Assembly: GCA_030528605.1 (NCBI GenBank)
Contig: JAUMYO010000001.1
Coordinates: 26,647 to 90,646 of the forward strand
Source: Peptostreptococcaceae bacterium
Lineage (GTDB): Bacteria > Bacillota > Clostridia > Peptostreptococcales > Filifactoraceae
Direction of reading: 5' to 3'
Length of the DNA stretch: 64,000 nucleotides
Under the pieces are notes generated by a model. That model had not been told where the DNA came from. It saw only the letters and a list, made by a program, of their open reading frames with translations, and ran no database searches. Every line of letters begins with the position of its first letter. The first letter of the stretch is position 1. Made by a program: the position numbers and the translations under genes. Shown here piece after piece: positions 18,543 through 28,128 of the stretch.

Positions 18543-19454
18543 ATGATCGAATTTTTGAGAACGCAGAATATATCATCGAAATTGATCGATGATATTCTAT
18601 ATTTTAGAAATTTTTATCGCTTGGATGAGAGATGGGAGCATCGTGTACCGAAGCCGAAATATCATTATTATGGGAAAGACGTGTGGGAGATGGCGATCAC
18701 GGCGATCCTTCAAGGGGACAATATCCTTTTGAGCGGACCCAAAGCGACGGGGAAAAATGTATTGGCGGATGATCTTGCGGCGACATTTCATCGACCGAGC
18801 TGGAATGTATCGTTCCATGTAAATACGGACAGCAGCACGCTGATCGGGACGGACACCTTTACCGATGGGGAGGTCCATTTTCGCAAAGGGTCGATCTATG
18901 AGGCTGCGATCTATGGCGGATTCGGGATCTTCGATGAGATCAATATGGCGAAGAATGATGCGATCGCTGTATTGCATTCGGCATTGGATCATCGTCGCAT
19001 CATTGATGTTTCGGGCTACGATCGGATCGAGCTGGCGGAAGAGACCAGATTTATCGGTACGATGAATTACGGATATGCAGGAACGAAGGAGCTCAATGAG
19101 GCACTGGTCTCCCGGTTTATGGTGATCGATATCCCGCCGGTGGACCGTGAGAAATTGAAGATGATCCTCGCTTCAGAGTTTTCGGATCTTCGAGAAGAGT
19201 ATCTTGAAAATTTCAGTTCACTTTTTTTAGATCTTCAGCTGAAATCTCGCAATTCCGAGATCTCCAGCAAAGCGGTCGATCTAAGAGGACTGATCGGTGC
19301 GGTGAAAGCGATGGACCGGGGGCTGGATCCTTTTGCCGCGATCCGGATGGGGATCTTGGGAAAGATCTTCGATGACTTTGAAAAAGAGATCGTGGAAGAT
19401 GTGGTAAAGTTGCATCTTCCGAGAAAAGCGACACGAGAGGACATTTTTAGATGA
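18543..19454 (+). CDS. MoxR-type AAA+ ATPase
   Basis: A 303-aa AAA+ ATPase of the MoxR/CbbQ group, which acts with a von Willebrand A protein to remodel or activate a client. Walker A is SGPKATGKN at about residues 64-72, Walker B FGIFDEI at about 127-133, sensor 1 GTMNYGY, and an arginine finger lies in ALVSRFMVID. The gene overlaps the vWA gene by 4 bp, the classic MoxR-vWA pairing. AGGAGG precedes the ATG. The client is unknown, and no metal-inserting enzyme is adjacent. Confidence 0.85.
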   Translation: MIEFLRTQNISSKLIDDILYFRNFYRLDERWEHRVPKPKYHYYGKDVWEMAITAILQGDNILLSGPKATGKNVLADDLAATFHRPSWNVSFHVNTDSSTLIGTDTFTDGEVHFRKGSIYEAAIYGGFGIFDEINMAKNDAIAVLHSALDHRRIIDVSGYDRIELAEETRFIGTMNYGYAGTKELNEALVSRFMVIDIPPVDREKLKMILASEFSDLREEYLENFSSLFLDLQLKSRNSEISSKAVDLRGLIGAVKAMDRGLDPFAAIRMGILGKIFDDFEKEIVEDVVKLHLPRKATREDIFR

Positions 19455-21214
19455 TGATGAAAAAAACGGAAGACCGTTCTTCGATAAGAGATGAGAATAT
19501 CGTCTGGACAGTCAGCCGAGATTATGATCGATCGCCATCGCTGGAGCTGGTTGACAAAACAGGGATCGATTCTCTGGATCGATATCGGATGGTGATCTTC
19601 GGGATGTTGTACCGAGAAGATCATTCTTCGATACTGTCCTATTGTATTCAAAAAAGAGAAGCGACTCGGAAGCTGTCGATCTTTTCGGAGCTGATGATAT
19701 TGACGATGGAAGAGATGTTCCATACGGTCCTTCGCCAAAACTTTTCGGGTCTTTGGGATATGCAGGATGTGGTGTTGGAAGATGTTGCGAGATTTTATGA
19801 CAAAATGCGTAAAAGAGGGGATGCCTCTCATGAGATCCGCTACGCTTACTATGCTATGAAAAAAGGGGTCGTTCCCAAGAGCAATCGTCGCGTGATCGAT
19901 CTTTTGGATGAGATCGTTCAGTTTAGAGACATGGAGCGCGTTGAATATATCTCGAAAATGGAGAATTTACTAAAAAAGCATTTTCATTTTGAAAAAATTG
20001 CCGAAATAGAATTGAAAGATCCCGAGATAGAGCGTAAGGAGCAGAGCGATCGCCACAGGGCGGATCGGGGGAAGCTTCGACATGTGGATAGGGCTATCGA
20101 TATCGGGGATCAAGAACAGGTGATGTCTGCCGAGTTTAGCCAAGTCGATATCGGAAGGATCGCGGAGCGGATGAAAAAAGATCAGGCGGATGATCCGATG
20201 GATGCGATGACTGCCGAAGAGGGAAGGATCTACCAAAAGATCGTGGAGCGCTATGGTATGCCTACGATCACCGGACCTCGGCTCGCAGATATGGAGAGGC
20301 GTTTATCGATCGGGATCCATCAAGGCGAACGACTTCATATCACGGACCGATTTATGCAGATCGAAGGCTACAAAAAACAGATTTTACTGGAACAAACACA
20401 GGAAAATACCGATCATTTCGATCATCAACACCGGATCTATCGACGCAATATCGCTCGATTGGTCGAAAAACTGACTCGAACGATCATGGCGGATACAGAT
20501 CATTCACCCAACAAGCTGGACAACGGGATGGTGATGTCTTCACAGATATGGCGCAAGGCGATCCTTGGGGACAACAAAGTGTTCTACAAAAATATTCGAG
20601 ACACGAGGGGAAGATTTGTTGTCGATATTTTGCTGGATGCAAGCGGTTCACAGATCGAAAGGCAAAGCCTCGTGGCGGCGCAAGGTTATATCATCGCGGA
20701 GGCACTCAGCCAGGTAGGGATCCCATGTAGAGTGAGCAGCTTCAATAATCTTTTTGATTACCTGATCCTCAAAGTATATCGCGATCACAAAGATCCGAGG
20801 TCTAAAAATCGGCAGATCTTCAGCTATCAGGCGGAAGGCAGCAATCGTGACGGAATGGCGGTCGCGGTCGTCGGAGACATGTTGATGGAACGGGAAGAAG
20901 AGCACAAAGTGCTGATCGTGTTAAGTGACGGGAAACCGAACGACGAACGAGTAGGTGGAGCATTTAATACGATATCGTCCAAGACGAAGCCTTATACGGG
21001 AGATATCGCGGTGGATGACACTGCTCATCAGGTACGATCGCTGAGGGCGAAAGAGATCGCCGTTTTGGGCGTTTTTACCGGAGAGGATGAAGACTTGGAA
21101 GCCGAGCGGCGCATTTTTGGGAAAGACCTTGCTTATATCACGAAGATCGAGCGATTCTCCGAGGTGGTAGGAACTTATTTGAAAAGGCAGATCACGAATG
21201 TTTTGGCGATCTAA
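19451..21214 (+). CDS. vWA-domain protein, partner of the MoxR ATPase
   Basis: A 587-aa soluble protein. The first 350 residues are largely helical and charged, similar in layout to CobT/NorD-like proteins. The C-terminal 200 residues form a von Willebrand A domain with a MIDAS motif DASGS at about residues 396-400, a conserved threonine/serine loop (SNRDGMA) and VLSDGKPND. The start overlaps the MoxR stop (ATGATGA). By analogy with other MoxR-vWA pairs it binds a target with the metal site while the ATPase drives a conformational change. No signal peptide, so it is cytoplasmic. Confidence 0.8.
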   Translation: MMMKKTEDRSSIRDENIVWTVSRDYDRSPSLELVDKTGIDSLDRYRMVIFGMLYREDHSSILSYCIQKREATRKLSIFSELMILTMEEMFHTVLRQNFSGLWDMQDVVLEDVARFYDKMRKRGDASHEIRYAYYAMKKGVVPKSNRRVIDLLDEIVQFRDMERVEYISKMENLLKKHFHFEKIAEIELKDPEIERKEQSDRHRADRGKLRHVDRAIDIGDQEQVMSAEFSQVDIGRIAERMKKDQADDPMDAMTAEEGRIYQKIVERYGMPTITGPRLADMERRLSIGIHQGERLHITDRFMQIEGYKKQILLEQTQENTDHFDHQHRIYRRNIARLVEKLTRTIMADTDHSPNKLDNGMVMSSQIWRKAILGDNKVFYKNIRDTRGRFVVDILLDASGSQIERQSLVAAQGYIIAEALSQVGIPCRVSSFNNLFDYLILKVYRDHKDPRSKNRQIFSYQAEGSNRDGMAVAVVGDMLMEREEEHKVLIVLSDGKPNDERVGGAFNTISSKTKPYTGDIAVDDTAHQVRSLRAKEIAVLGVFTGEDEDLEAERRIFGKDLAYITKIERFSEVVGTYLKRQITNVLAI

Positions 21215-21271
21215 AACGGGATAGGCTTTGGAAGCTGACAAAATTTTTTAACAGGCAAAGAGGGGAAGAAG

Positions 21272-24016
21272 ATGGACCTTATACTGAACGGACTAGACAA
21301 ATTTTATCGAGAGAATGATGTAAGTGAATGTCTTCAGCGCATCATTTCCATTACGAATCCCAGTGAAGCGATCGAAGATATTTTAGATTTTTTGGGCGAA
21401 AAATGTTCTTGCGGACGTGTATATATTTTTGAGCATAATGGGAACGATACGATCAGTAATACGTACGAATGGTGCGCTGAAGGCGTCAGTCCTCAGAAGG
21501 ACCTTCTTCAGAATGAGCCTATCGCGACGATCAGGTCCTGGTGGCAAGTTTTTCAAAACAATGATCCGGTCATGATCAAAGATCTGGAGGATATCAAGGA
21601 AAGTCATCCGGAATTGTATGCAGGTCTGAAGCCGCAAGATATTCGTTCGCTCGTAGCGGCACCGATCCGGCTTCATGATGAATTGATCGGATTTTTGGGC
21701 GTAGATGACCCGAAAGAAGAGGTAGATCCGGTCGCATCGATGTTATTCGTTGCCGGGAATTTTATTTCCTTCATCATCGAGCGCCGAGATCTTATGAAAA
21801 AACTGGAATATTTGAGCTATCATGATCAGCTCACGGGCGCGCTGAATCGGCATGCCTATGGAGAAGGGCTCCTTCAGATCCAAAGCCGGCGTTCTTTGGG
21901 GGTCGTTTATTGCGATATTTCCGAACTCAAGAAAACAAATGATAATTTGGGTCATGATACGGGTGACCGTTTGATCTTATGTTGTTATGAATTGCTGAAA
22001 AATGTGTTTTCGGAGGAAGAGATCTATCGGGTAGGTGGCGATGAATTTATCGTGATCTGTAGCGATCAGTCGGAGAAGAAATTTGAACATCAAGTAACAA
22101 AATTACGCAGCTTGATCTGTCAGAATGAATGTCACATGGCAGTTGGGAGCGTATGGAGCAACGAGATGTCGATCGATGTGGAAGCTCAGGTAAAAAAGGC
22201 TGAAAAAGCAATGTATCGAGATAAGTCGCGCTACTACAGCCAGAGAAGTCCGGTGTCGGTGGGATCCGGAGATCGACGAAGAGCTCCGCGGGATGCGAGC
22301 GGAACGAAAGGGCGAGATGTCCTGCAAGGGGATGCCGCCGATTTTTTTGAGAGCAATTATTTTGATCCGGCGATGTTTTTCCGATCGATCGCAATGTCGG
22401 ACTACTATCCTTATGTTGGGGATCTCAGCACGAATCTTTTTTATATTTCCGATGAGATGCGAGATGCTTTCGGCTTTACGAGCAACCAGGTATCGGATCT
22501 TCTCGGAGAGTGGGAAAAGAGGATCACCGATTCGGAAGAATTGGCTTTGTATCGTCAAGATATCAGCGAGGTACTTAGCCGGAAGAAGGATCTGCACGAT
22601 CTACGCTACAGGGTAAAAGATAAAGATGGGAATGACATATGGATCCACTGTCGGGGGATGATCAAATGGAACGAAGACGGGACCAGACCGTTGTTTTTTT
22701 CGGGCGGGATCTCTCGTCAGGTGCAGAATTTTGTGATCGATCCGGTGACCAATTTTCCGAGAGAATATGTGGCTACCATGAAGATCCGTGAGCTTCAAAA
22801 GAGGAATGAAGTGATCACCATCATCGGATTTACGTTGAACAATTTTTCCGAGGTCAATGAGCTCAGAGGAAGGCATGCGGCAGACACATTTTTGCGAGAG
22901 ATCTCACGAAAATTGATACGATATTTTGAAACGAAGATGACTTTTTATCGTTTGGACGGGATGCGTTTTATAGCGATCGTCGCTTCGGATTGTGAAGAAA
23001 GCGTGGAGCAGCTCATCCAGCGACTAAAAGAGATCATCAGTGCTTTGTACTACAGTAACAATATCGTAGTTCGGATCCCTTGTTCGGTGGGCGTGATCTG
23101 TGAGACCGGGAGCGATACCTTGCCTCAGGATATGTTGTTAAATATGATCTCTCTCTTATCAACGGCAAAAAACAGTTCGGAAGCGGAGTTTGTGGTACAC
23201 TCACCGGTCAACATCCATTTGCAGCGGACAAAAACGCAAATGAGCATGGAGCTGAATAAGAATGTGGTCGACGGTCTGGAGAATTTTCGTATCGTTGTGC
23301 AACCGACCGTGTCGGCAGATGATTTCAGGATCACCTCCGGAGAGGTCTTGCTGAGATGGCAGTTTGAAGGAAAAGATGTTCCGCCGAGCATATTTATACC
23401 GATGTTGGAGAACAATCACCTCATCCTTCCGGTAGGGAAATGGGTCTTTGAGCAGGCGGTCCGGACCTGTAAACGAATAACGACGACCTATCTTTCAAAT
23501 TTCAAATTGGCGGTCAATGTGAGCTATTATCAGATCCTTGACCCGGATTTTCTTCCGTTTATGGAAAGAACATTGCAAAAGTATAATCTGAATGGGAATC
23601 GTCTGATCCTGGAGATCACCGAGACGCATTATGACGAAACGCCGACCAAGGTCTTTGAGTTTGTTGAGAACTGTAAGAAACTCGGGATGGGCGTGGCGAT
23701 CGATGATTTTGGGAATGGGTATTCCTCATTGGCATTTTTGTTGAAATATCCTGCGAACATCGTTAAACTGGATCGAAGTTTGATCAATGAGATGGTCACA
23801 TCGAAGGATAATATCAATTTCATATCGAGTATCGTTTATGCTTGCCACAAGTTCGGCAAAAAAGTTTGTGCAGAAGGTGTCGAGACGGAAGCGGAGCTTG
23901 AGATCATCCGAGGAGCGGAATGTGATATGATCCAAGGATACTATTTCTATAAACCGCTGGAGCTTCGGGATTTCTATAGGATCCTTCCGGAAGAACAGGA
24001 CAAACAGGCTGAATAA
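21272..24016 (+). CDS. Cyclic-di-GMP protein, GAF-GGDEF-PAS-GGDEF-EAL
   Basis: A cytoplasmic 914-aa signalling protein without membrane segments. Order: GAF domain (about residues 15-165); diguanylate cyclase domain with intact RVGGDEF near residue 256; PAS/PAC region (365-480); a second cyclase-like domain with the signature decayed to LDGMRF near residue 562; and an EAL domain (655-905). The EAL residues look complete: EVLLRW, NVSYYQI, LEITE, IDDFGNGYSS, KLDRS and EGVE, so c-di-GMP hydrolysis is likely. The first GGDEF also looks able to synthesise. The gene has its own strong terminator. A 58-bp gap separates it from the MoxR-vWA pair. Confidence 0.9.
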   Translation: MDLILNGLDKFYRENDVSECLQRIISITNPSEAIEDILDFLGEKCSCGRVYIFEHNGNDTISNTYEWCAEGVSPQKDLLQNEPIATIRSWWQVFQNNDPVMIKDLEDIKESHPELYAGLKPQDIRSLVAAPIRLHDELIGFLGVDDPKEEVDPVASMLFVAGNFISFIIERRDLMKKLEYLSYHDQLTGALNRHAYGEGLLQIQSRRSLGVVYCDISELKKTNDNLGHDTGDRLILCCYELLKNVFSEEEIYRVGGDEFIVICSDQSEKKFEHQVTKLRSLICQNECHMAVGSVWSNEMSIDVEAQVKKAEKAMYRDKSRYYSQRSPVSVGSGDRRRAPRDASGTKGRDVLQGDAADFFESNYFDPAMFFRSIAMSDYYPYVGDLSTNLFYISDEMRDAFGFTSNQVSDLLGEWEKRITDSEELALYRQDISEVLSRKKDLHDLRYRVKDKDGNDIWIHCRGMIKWNEDGTRPLFFSGGISRQVQNFVIDPVTNFPREYVATMKIRELQKRNEVITIIGFTLNNFSEVNELRGRHAADTFLREISRKLIRYFETKMTFYRLDGMRFIAIVASDCEESVEQLIQRLKEIISALYYSNNIVVRIPCSVGVICETGSDTLPQDMLLNMISLLSTAKNSSEAEFVVHSPVNIHLQRTKTQMSMELNKNVVDGLENFRIVVQPTVSADDFRITSGEVLLRWQFEGKDVPPSIFIPMLENNHLILPVGKWVFEQAVRTCKRITTTYLSNFKLAVNVSYYQILDPDFLPFMERTLQKYNLNGNRLILEITETHYDETPTKVFEFVENCKKLGMGVAIDDFGNGYSSLAFLLKYPANIVKLDRSLINEMVTSKDNINFISSIVYACHKFGKKVCAEGVETEAELEIIRGAECDMIQGYYFYKPLELRDFYRILPEEQDKQAE

Positions 24017-24048
24017 TACGAGTCGATCGAATTAAAAATGATATCAAG

Positions 24049-24091
24049 AGTCCCGCTGCATCGCTCCATTCGGATGTGGTGGGGCTTTTTT
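24049..24091 (+). terminator. Terminator after the c-di-GMP gene
   Basis: A 13-bp stem with several G-U pairs, AGTCCCGCTGCAT against ATGTGGTGGGGCT, then T6. Confidence 0.85.
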
Positions 24092-24206
24092 ATGTAAAAG
24101 ACAAAAAGCATTATGTATAAAGCAGGGATCGTTATAGCAAAAGATCTTCGCGCCGAATGAGCAGATGTTTCTTTCCTAAGAGATCGAAGGGATACTTGGA
24201 GGAAAT

Positions 24207-24245
24207 AAAAAAGACATTGTTGCCTGTGTGGAAACAATGTCTTTT
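24207..24245 (-). terminator. Terminator of the rpsF-ssb-rpsR operon
   Basis: Read on the minus strand: AAAAGACATTGTT/AACAATGTCTTTT stem followed by T6. Confidence 0.85.
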
Positions 24246-24264
24246 GTGATCTCATCCTCTTGGA

Positions 24265-24498
24265 TCATTCTACTGAGTATGGAAGCAATGCCAAGTTTCT
24301 TGCTCTTTTGATCGCAAGAGTCAGCTTTCTTTGAGCCTTTGCAGAAGTTCCTGTCACTCGGCGAGGAAGGATCTTTCCTCTCTCGGTGATATATTTCTTT
24401 AGAAGCGCAACATCCTTGTAGTCGATCTGATCGATCTTATCCCCTGCAAACGGATCGGCTTTTTTTCTTCTTTTTCTCATTCCTTTTTGTGCTGCCAT
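24265..24498 (-). CDS. rpsR: Small-subunit ribosomal protein bS18
   Basis: A 77-aa ribosomal protein that binds 16S rRNA next to S6 in the 30S platform. The core reads [20 protein letters not shown] and [12 protein letters not shown] as in other bS18 proteins, with a basic N-terminal RKRRKK. No zinc cysteines are present. Last gene of the minus-strand rpsF-ssb-rpsR operon, 15 bp after ssb, with AAAGGAGG before the start. Confidence 0.97.
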   Translation of the reverse strand: MAAQKGMRKRRKKADPFAGDKIDQIDYKDVALLKKYITERGKILPRRVTGTSAKAQRKLTLAIKRARNLALLPYSVE

Positions 24499-24513
24499 GA
24501 TAAACCTCCTTTG

Positions 24514-24990
24514 TTAAAATGGTACATCATCATCTTCAAGCGCTTTGTAACCATCCTCATCGAGCCCCTTCGGCGAGAAAGCATTTACATTGTCTTCATA
24601 ACCCGACGGCATAAACTCATTGTCGCTTGATGATACTTGACTAAAATCATTTCTTGGCGATGCAGATCCGGAAGGTCTGCCCAAGAATTGTACATTGTCG
24701 GCAATAATCTCTGTGATATATCGCTTTTCACCATTCGGCGTTTCGTAGCTCCTGTTTTGGATCTGACCTCGAACTGCTACCTGACTTCCTTTTGCCAAGT
24801 AATTAGCGACATTTTCAGCTTGCTTTCCCCATACGACGATGTTGAAAAAATCGGTCTGTTTTTGTCCGTCCTTACCTACAAAAGTTCTGTCAACTGCGAT
24901 CGAAAAAGTTGCAACGGGTCTTCCGCTGGAGGGAATATAACGCAACTCCGGATCCTTTGTCAATCTCCCGATCAAAATAGCAACATTCAT
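24514..24990 (-). CDS. ssb: Single-stranded DNA-binding protein
   Basis: A 158-aa SSB that coats single-stranded DNA in replication and repair. The OB fold occupies residues 1-105 (MNVAILIGRLTKDPELRY, FFNIVVWGKQAENVANYL, SQVAVRGQIQNRSYE). A flexible Asn/Ser/Gly-rich linker follows, and the acidic tip ends in DDDVPF, the standard docking peptide for partner proteins. It lies between rpsF and rpsR as in most Firmicutes, 9 bp from rpsF. AGGAG precedes the start. Confidence 0.97.
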   Translation of the reverse strand: MNVAILIGRLTKDPELRYIPSSGRPVATFSIAVDRTFVGKDGQKQTDFFNIVVWGKQAENVANYLAKGSQVAVRGQIQNRSYETPNGEKRYITEIIADNVQFLGRPSGSASPRNDFSQVSSSDNEFMPSGYEDNVNAFSPKGLDEDGYKALEDDDVPF

Positions 24991-24999
24991 ATCGGACTC

Positions 25000-25287
25000 C
25001 TAGTTCTCTTCCAAGTTGATCACCATGTGGCGGATCACGTTATCGTTGATCTTCAGATTTCGATCAAGCTCTTTCGGAACATCTACGCCGGCTTTGAATG
25101 TTACAAGTACATAGTAGCCTTCTCTTAGCTTTTGTATTTCGTATGCAAGTCTTTTTACACCCCATACGTCAACCTGCTCAACTTCGCCGGATGATTCGAT
25201 CACCGCTTTTACTTTGTCAAGTACAGCTTCTTTTGCCTCATCTTCGATTGCTGGTCTGAGTACATAAACCAATTCGTAATTTTTCAT
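25000..25287 (-). CDS. rpsF: Small-subunit ribosomal protein bS6
   Basis: A 95-aa ribosomal protein that pairs with S18 on the 30S platform. It opens with KNYELVYVLRPAIEDEAKE and has RLAYEIQKLREGYYVLVTF and NDNVIRHMV, all typical of bS6. First gene of rpsF-ssb-rpsR. It starts 4 bases after a strong GGGAGGTGAAAAGTA leader end, and about 95 bases of structured leader separate it from the promoter. In many bacteria this leader is bound by the S6:S18 complex for feedback control. Confidence 0.97.
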   Translation of the reverse strand: MKNYELVYVLRPAIEDEAKEAVLDKVKAVIESSGEVEQVDVWGVKRLAYEIQKLREGYYVLVTFKAGVDVPKELDRNLKINDNVIRHMVINLEEN

Positions 25288-25380
25288 TACTTTTCACCTC
25301 CCTTTGGACTATACGGCTCGCATCTGCGAGCAGAAAGCGGAGAAAGGATCGCTCCTCGCATATTCGCGTTAATCTCACAT
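25288..25380 (-). promoter_or_regulatory. Leader of the rpsF operon, candidate S6:S18 feedback site
   Basis: On the transcript, a perfect hairpin GCTCGC-AGAT-GCGAGC (plus-strand 25316-25331) is followed at once by CCG, preceded by a second weak hairpin (GGAG/CTCC). Position and the CCG next to a stem fit the known S6:S18-binding leader class; I could not verify the consensus. Confidence 0.45.
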
Positions 25381-25386
25381 CATCGT

Positions 25387-25415
25387 ATTATAACATAAGA
25401 TGAAGTGAGGTGCAA
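25387..25415 (-). promoter_or_regulatory. Promoter of rpsF-ssb-rpsR
   Basis: Minus strand: TTGCAC at 25415-25410, 17-bp spacer, TATAAT at 25392-25387. Confidence 0.8.
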
Positions 25416-25734
25416 ACATTTTTTGGCAAGAGGAAGGGTCTTTGTTCAGTTTCTACCTTCTTCTTGAAAAAGGGAAGACCGTAAAACGATTTTATCTCAT
25501 CTATAAAATATTTTTATTATAAAAGATCTGTTTGCTCTATATAAAAAAAATTATAATGGTATAATAGAGATTGCCGAAACAAGTCCGGATCGCATTCGGT
25601 CTGATCGAAGGGTCGATAGTTCAGCCGAAGTATTTTGAACAAAAGATCGGACGAAGAGGAAAGCGGGATACATACAAACTACAGAAAGACGGTTTCGATA
25701 CAGAGAAGATCGATCCGTGGATAGAGGGGAGATC
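25416..25734. other. Intergenic region between divergent rpsF and lysR-type genes
   Basis: AT-rich. Two overlapping TATAAT boxes around 25545-25565 probably serve the plus-strand regulator, but no clear -35 pairs with them. About 165 bases of untranslated leader would precede the regulator. No repeat copy seen. Confidence 0.35.
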
Positions 25735-26631
25735 ATGGATTTCAAACAACTTGAATCATTTATTACGATCGCGAAATACAATAGCTTTTCTAAAGCGAGC
25801 AGGGAGCTTTATTTGACGCAGCCGACGCTGACAAATCATATTCAAAACTTGGAAAAAGAATTGATGACACCTTTGTTTGAGCGGCATGGAAAAACGATCG
25901 AACTCACACAGGCGGGTCGGGTCTTTCATGATCATGCGATCGAGTTGATCAAACAAAGAGACACCGCATTGTTTCAGATCAATGATCTGATCGGTCAATT
26001 TGGCGGATCGATCGAGTTGCCGTATAGTACGGTGCCGGGTGAAGCGATCGTTCCACAGCTTGTGGCAGATTTTGTAAAAGCATTTCCGGGCATTCGATTT
26101 ATATTACATCATATGGACTCTCAGGATGTGATCGAGGCGGTGACGGAGAAGAAGTTTGCGCTCGGATTTGTAGGGTCGAAACCGAATAATGATTTTGAGT
26201 CCATACAGGTATATGAGGATGATATGGTATTTATCGGACCGAAGGAAACGCCACTTGCGCAAAAAACTTTGGCGATCGAACAGATCTTCCATTTGCCGAT
26301 GATCATTCGAGAAGAGGGTTCCGGATCGGGATCGATCATCGGGCGTGAATTGGCAAAGCATGATCTGCGCTATCGCCAACTGAATGTCGTTGCGGTGGCG
26401 GAGAGTTTTTATATGGCGAAAAAGCTGGTGGAGTTGAATGCGGGTTTTGCATTTGTTCCGCGCTCTTTTGCGGAGACGTTCACTTCAAAAGATAAGGTGT
26501 TGCTCTATGAGATCGAGGATCTGCATTCCGATCGACAGTTTTATTTCATCCATCATAAAAAAGCGACACTCAGTCCTTTAGAATCTCAGTTTCGTCAATT
26601 TGTGATCCAATATTTCGATAATGAGCGATAG
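25735..26631 (+). CDS. LysR-family transcriptional regulator
   Basis: A 298-aa regulator. Residues 1-60 form the N-terminal winged helix (MDFKQLESFITIAKYNSFSK, then TQPTLTNHIQNLEKEL), and residues 90-295 form a periplasmic-binding-type effector domain. ATG 25735 follows GAGGGGAGATC and begins with the usual MDFKQLE; an upstream in-frame start at 25717 is not needed. The sequence recalls the LysR group found near selenium genes in Clostridia, but no such gene is adjacent, so I leave the effector open. Monocistronic by spacing: 299 bp to the next gene. Confidence 0.9.
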   Translation: MDFKQLESFITIAKYNSFSKASRELYLTQPTLTNHIQNLEKELMTPLFERHGKTIELTQAGRVFHDHAIELIKQRDTALFQINDLIGQFGGSIELPYSTVPGEAIVPQLVADFVKAFPGIRFILHHMDSQDVIEAVTEKKFALGFVGSKPNNDFESIQVYEDDMVFIGPKETPLAQKTLAIEQIFHLPMIIREEGSGSGSIIGRELAKHDLRYRQLNVVAVAESFYMAKKLVELNAGFAFVPRSFAETFTSKDKVLLYEIEDLHSDRQFYFIHHKKATLSPLESQFRQFVIQYFDNER

Positions 26632-26863
26632 ACTTTTTTGAGGGAGCTTTCAAAACGTTGGACGGATCATTTTTATTTTGATGCTAAAAAGTTGTTCAAA
26701 AGACGACACCATCTATCCGTCGGCGGGATCATGGATCGCAACAGAGCTATATTTTCTGCATGGTATTTAGATCAAAGAGCAGTTCGGGATCCAAGGACCC
26801 CGCTATCACACAGAAGTTTGCCCCGTATAGATAACGTGAGGAGATCACAGAGGGTAAGGCGGC

Positions 26864-26891
26864 TTGATAGAGACCGGAGCTGTGATATAAT
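26864..26891 (+). promoter_or_regulatory. Promoter of rmuC
   Basis: TTGATA at 26864-26869, 16-bp spacer, TATAAT at 26886-26891. The 230 bp before it contain no gene or repeat that I can support. Confidence 0.7.
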
Positions 26892-26930
26892 AGTTTTACA
26901 AAAAGATAAGGATAAGAGCGGAGGAGGGAT

Positions 26931-28106
26931 ATGGAGAAGATCGAGTTGATCTTAACGGCAGCTGCAGTCATCGGGATATTTTTACTGCTGCTCAAGGGCG
27001 AGAATAGTATGCGTCATGTGAAAAATGATCTGGACCGAATGCAGACGAATCTGCAAAATGAGTTCAGCAATATTCGGGTGGAAACGGCGAACAGCATCAA
27101 GCAGGCGATGGATTCTCAGAATAGACTTCTTCAAGGAGAAGCGCTGGAAAGCGAAAAGCGCATGGAGAATGTGAGGAAGCTGATGGAGAGTCGCTTGAAT
27201 GCGATCCAGACGGATAACAGTAATAAACTGGAACAGATGCGCGAGATGGTGGATCACCGACTGCAGGTGACTTTGGAGAGTAGGATCGGCGATTCTTTTC
27301 GTATCGTGAACGATCGTCTGGAACAGGTATATAAAGGGTTGGGCGAGATGCAGACGCTGGCGGTCGGCGTGGGCGATCTGAAAAAGATCCTCTCCAATGT
27401 TAAAACTAGAGGGATGCTCGGAGAATATCAGTTGGGAGCGATCTTGTCAGAGATCCTCGCTCCGGAGCAGTATGAAGCGAATGTGGCGACGAAGAAGAAC
27501 AGTCAAAACTTTGTGGAATTCGCGGTCAAGATGCCGTCGGATGGGAAGACCGTATATCTTCCGATCGACGCCAAATTTCCTGCCGATGCTTATGAGAAGC
27601 TGATGGATGCTTATGAAGCCGGTGAGCATGCGGAGATCCGGAAATACAAGATGGAGCTGGCAACGAGGATCAAAGGTTTTGCTAAAGATATCTCGGAAAA
27701 ATATATCGATGTTCCTAATACAACAGAATTTGCGATACTCTTCCTTCCTTTCGAAGGATTATATGCTGAAGTGATACGATCACAGCTTTTTGAAGAGATA
27801 CAGCGCAAATATCGTGTAACGATCGCCGGACCGACAACGATGGCAGCGTTGTTGAACAGTCTTCAGATGGGCTTTCAAACACTGGCGATCCAAAAAAGAT
27901 CCTCTGAGGTTTGGGACATCCTCGCTTCGGTCAAAGCGGAGTTCGATACTTTCGAGGGGGTCTTGAACAATACGCAAAAGAAACTCGAATCCGTGTCGAG
28001 CGAACTGGATAGATTGGTCGGTGTGAGGACCAGACAGATCCAGCGCAAGCTTAAAGATATCCACAGCGGAAATTCGGAAACTTCGGGGAAGGGGCAGGAG
28101 AGTTAG
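26931..28106 (+). CDS. rmuC: RmuC-family DNA recombination protein
   Basis: A 391-aa RmuC protein, thought to limit inversions between short inverted repeats. One N-terminal membrane segment (residues 5-22) is followed by a long coiled coil (25-150) and a nuclease-like core (160-340) with GMLGEYQLGAIL, YLPIDAKFPADAY and IAGPTTMAALLNSL. The D-A-K within PIDAKFP fits the PD-(D/E)xK-like active site of the family. AGGAGG is placed just before the ATG. It shares a transcript with the MATE gene, 22 bp downstream. Confidence 0.92.
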   Translation: MEKIELILTAAAVIGIFLLLLKGENSMRHVKNDLDRMQTNLQNEFSNIRVETANSIKQAMDSQNRLLQGEALESEKRMENVRKLMESRLNAIQTDNSNKLEQMREMVDHRLQVTLESRIGDSFRIVNDRLEQVYKGLGEMQTLAVGVGDLKKILSNVKTRGMLGEYQLGAILSEILAPEQYEANVATKKNSQNFVEFAVKMPSDGKTVYLPIDAKFPADAYEKLMDAYEAGEHAEIRKYKMELATRIKGFAKDISEKYIDVPNTTEFAILFLPFEGLYAEVIRSQLFEEIQRKYRVTIAGPTTMAALLNSLQMGFQTLAIQKRSSEVWDILASVKAEFDTFEGVLNNTQKKLESVSSELDRLVGVRTRQIQRKLKDIHSGNSETSGKGQES

Positions 28107-28128
28107 GATCAAGGGAGTAAACGAAGGC

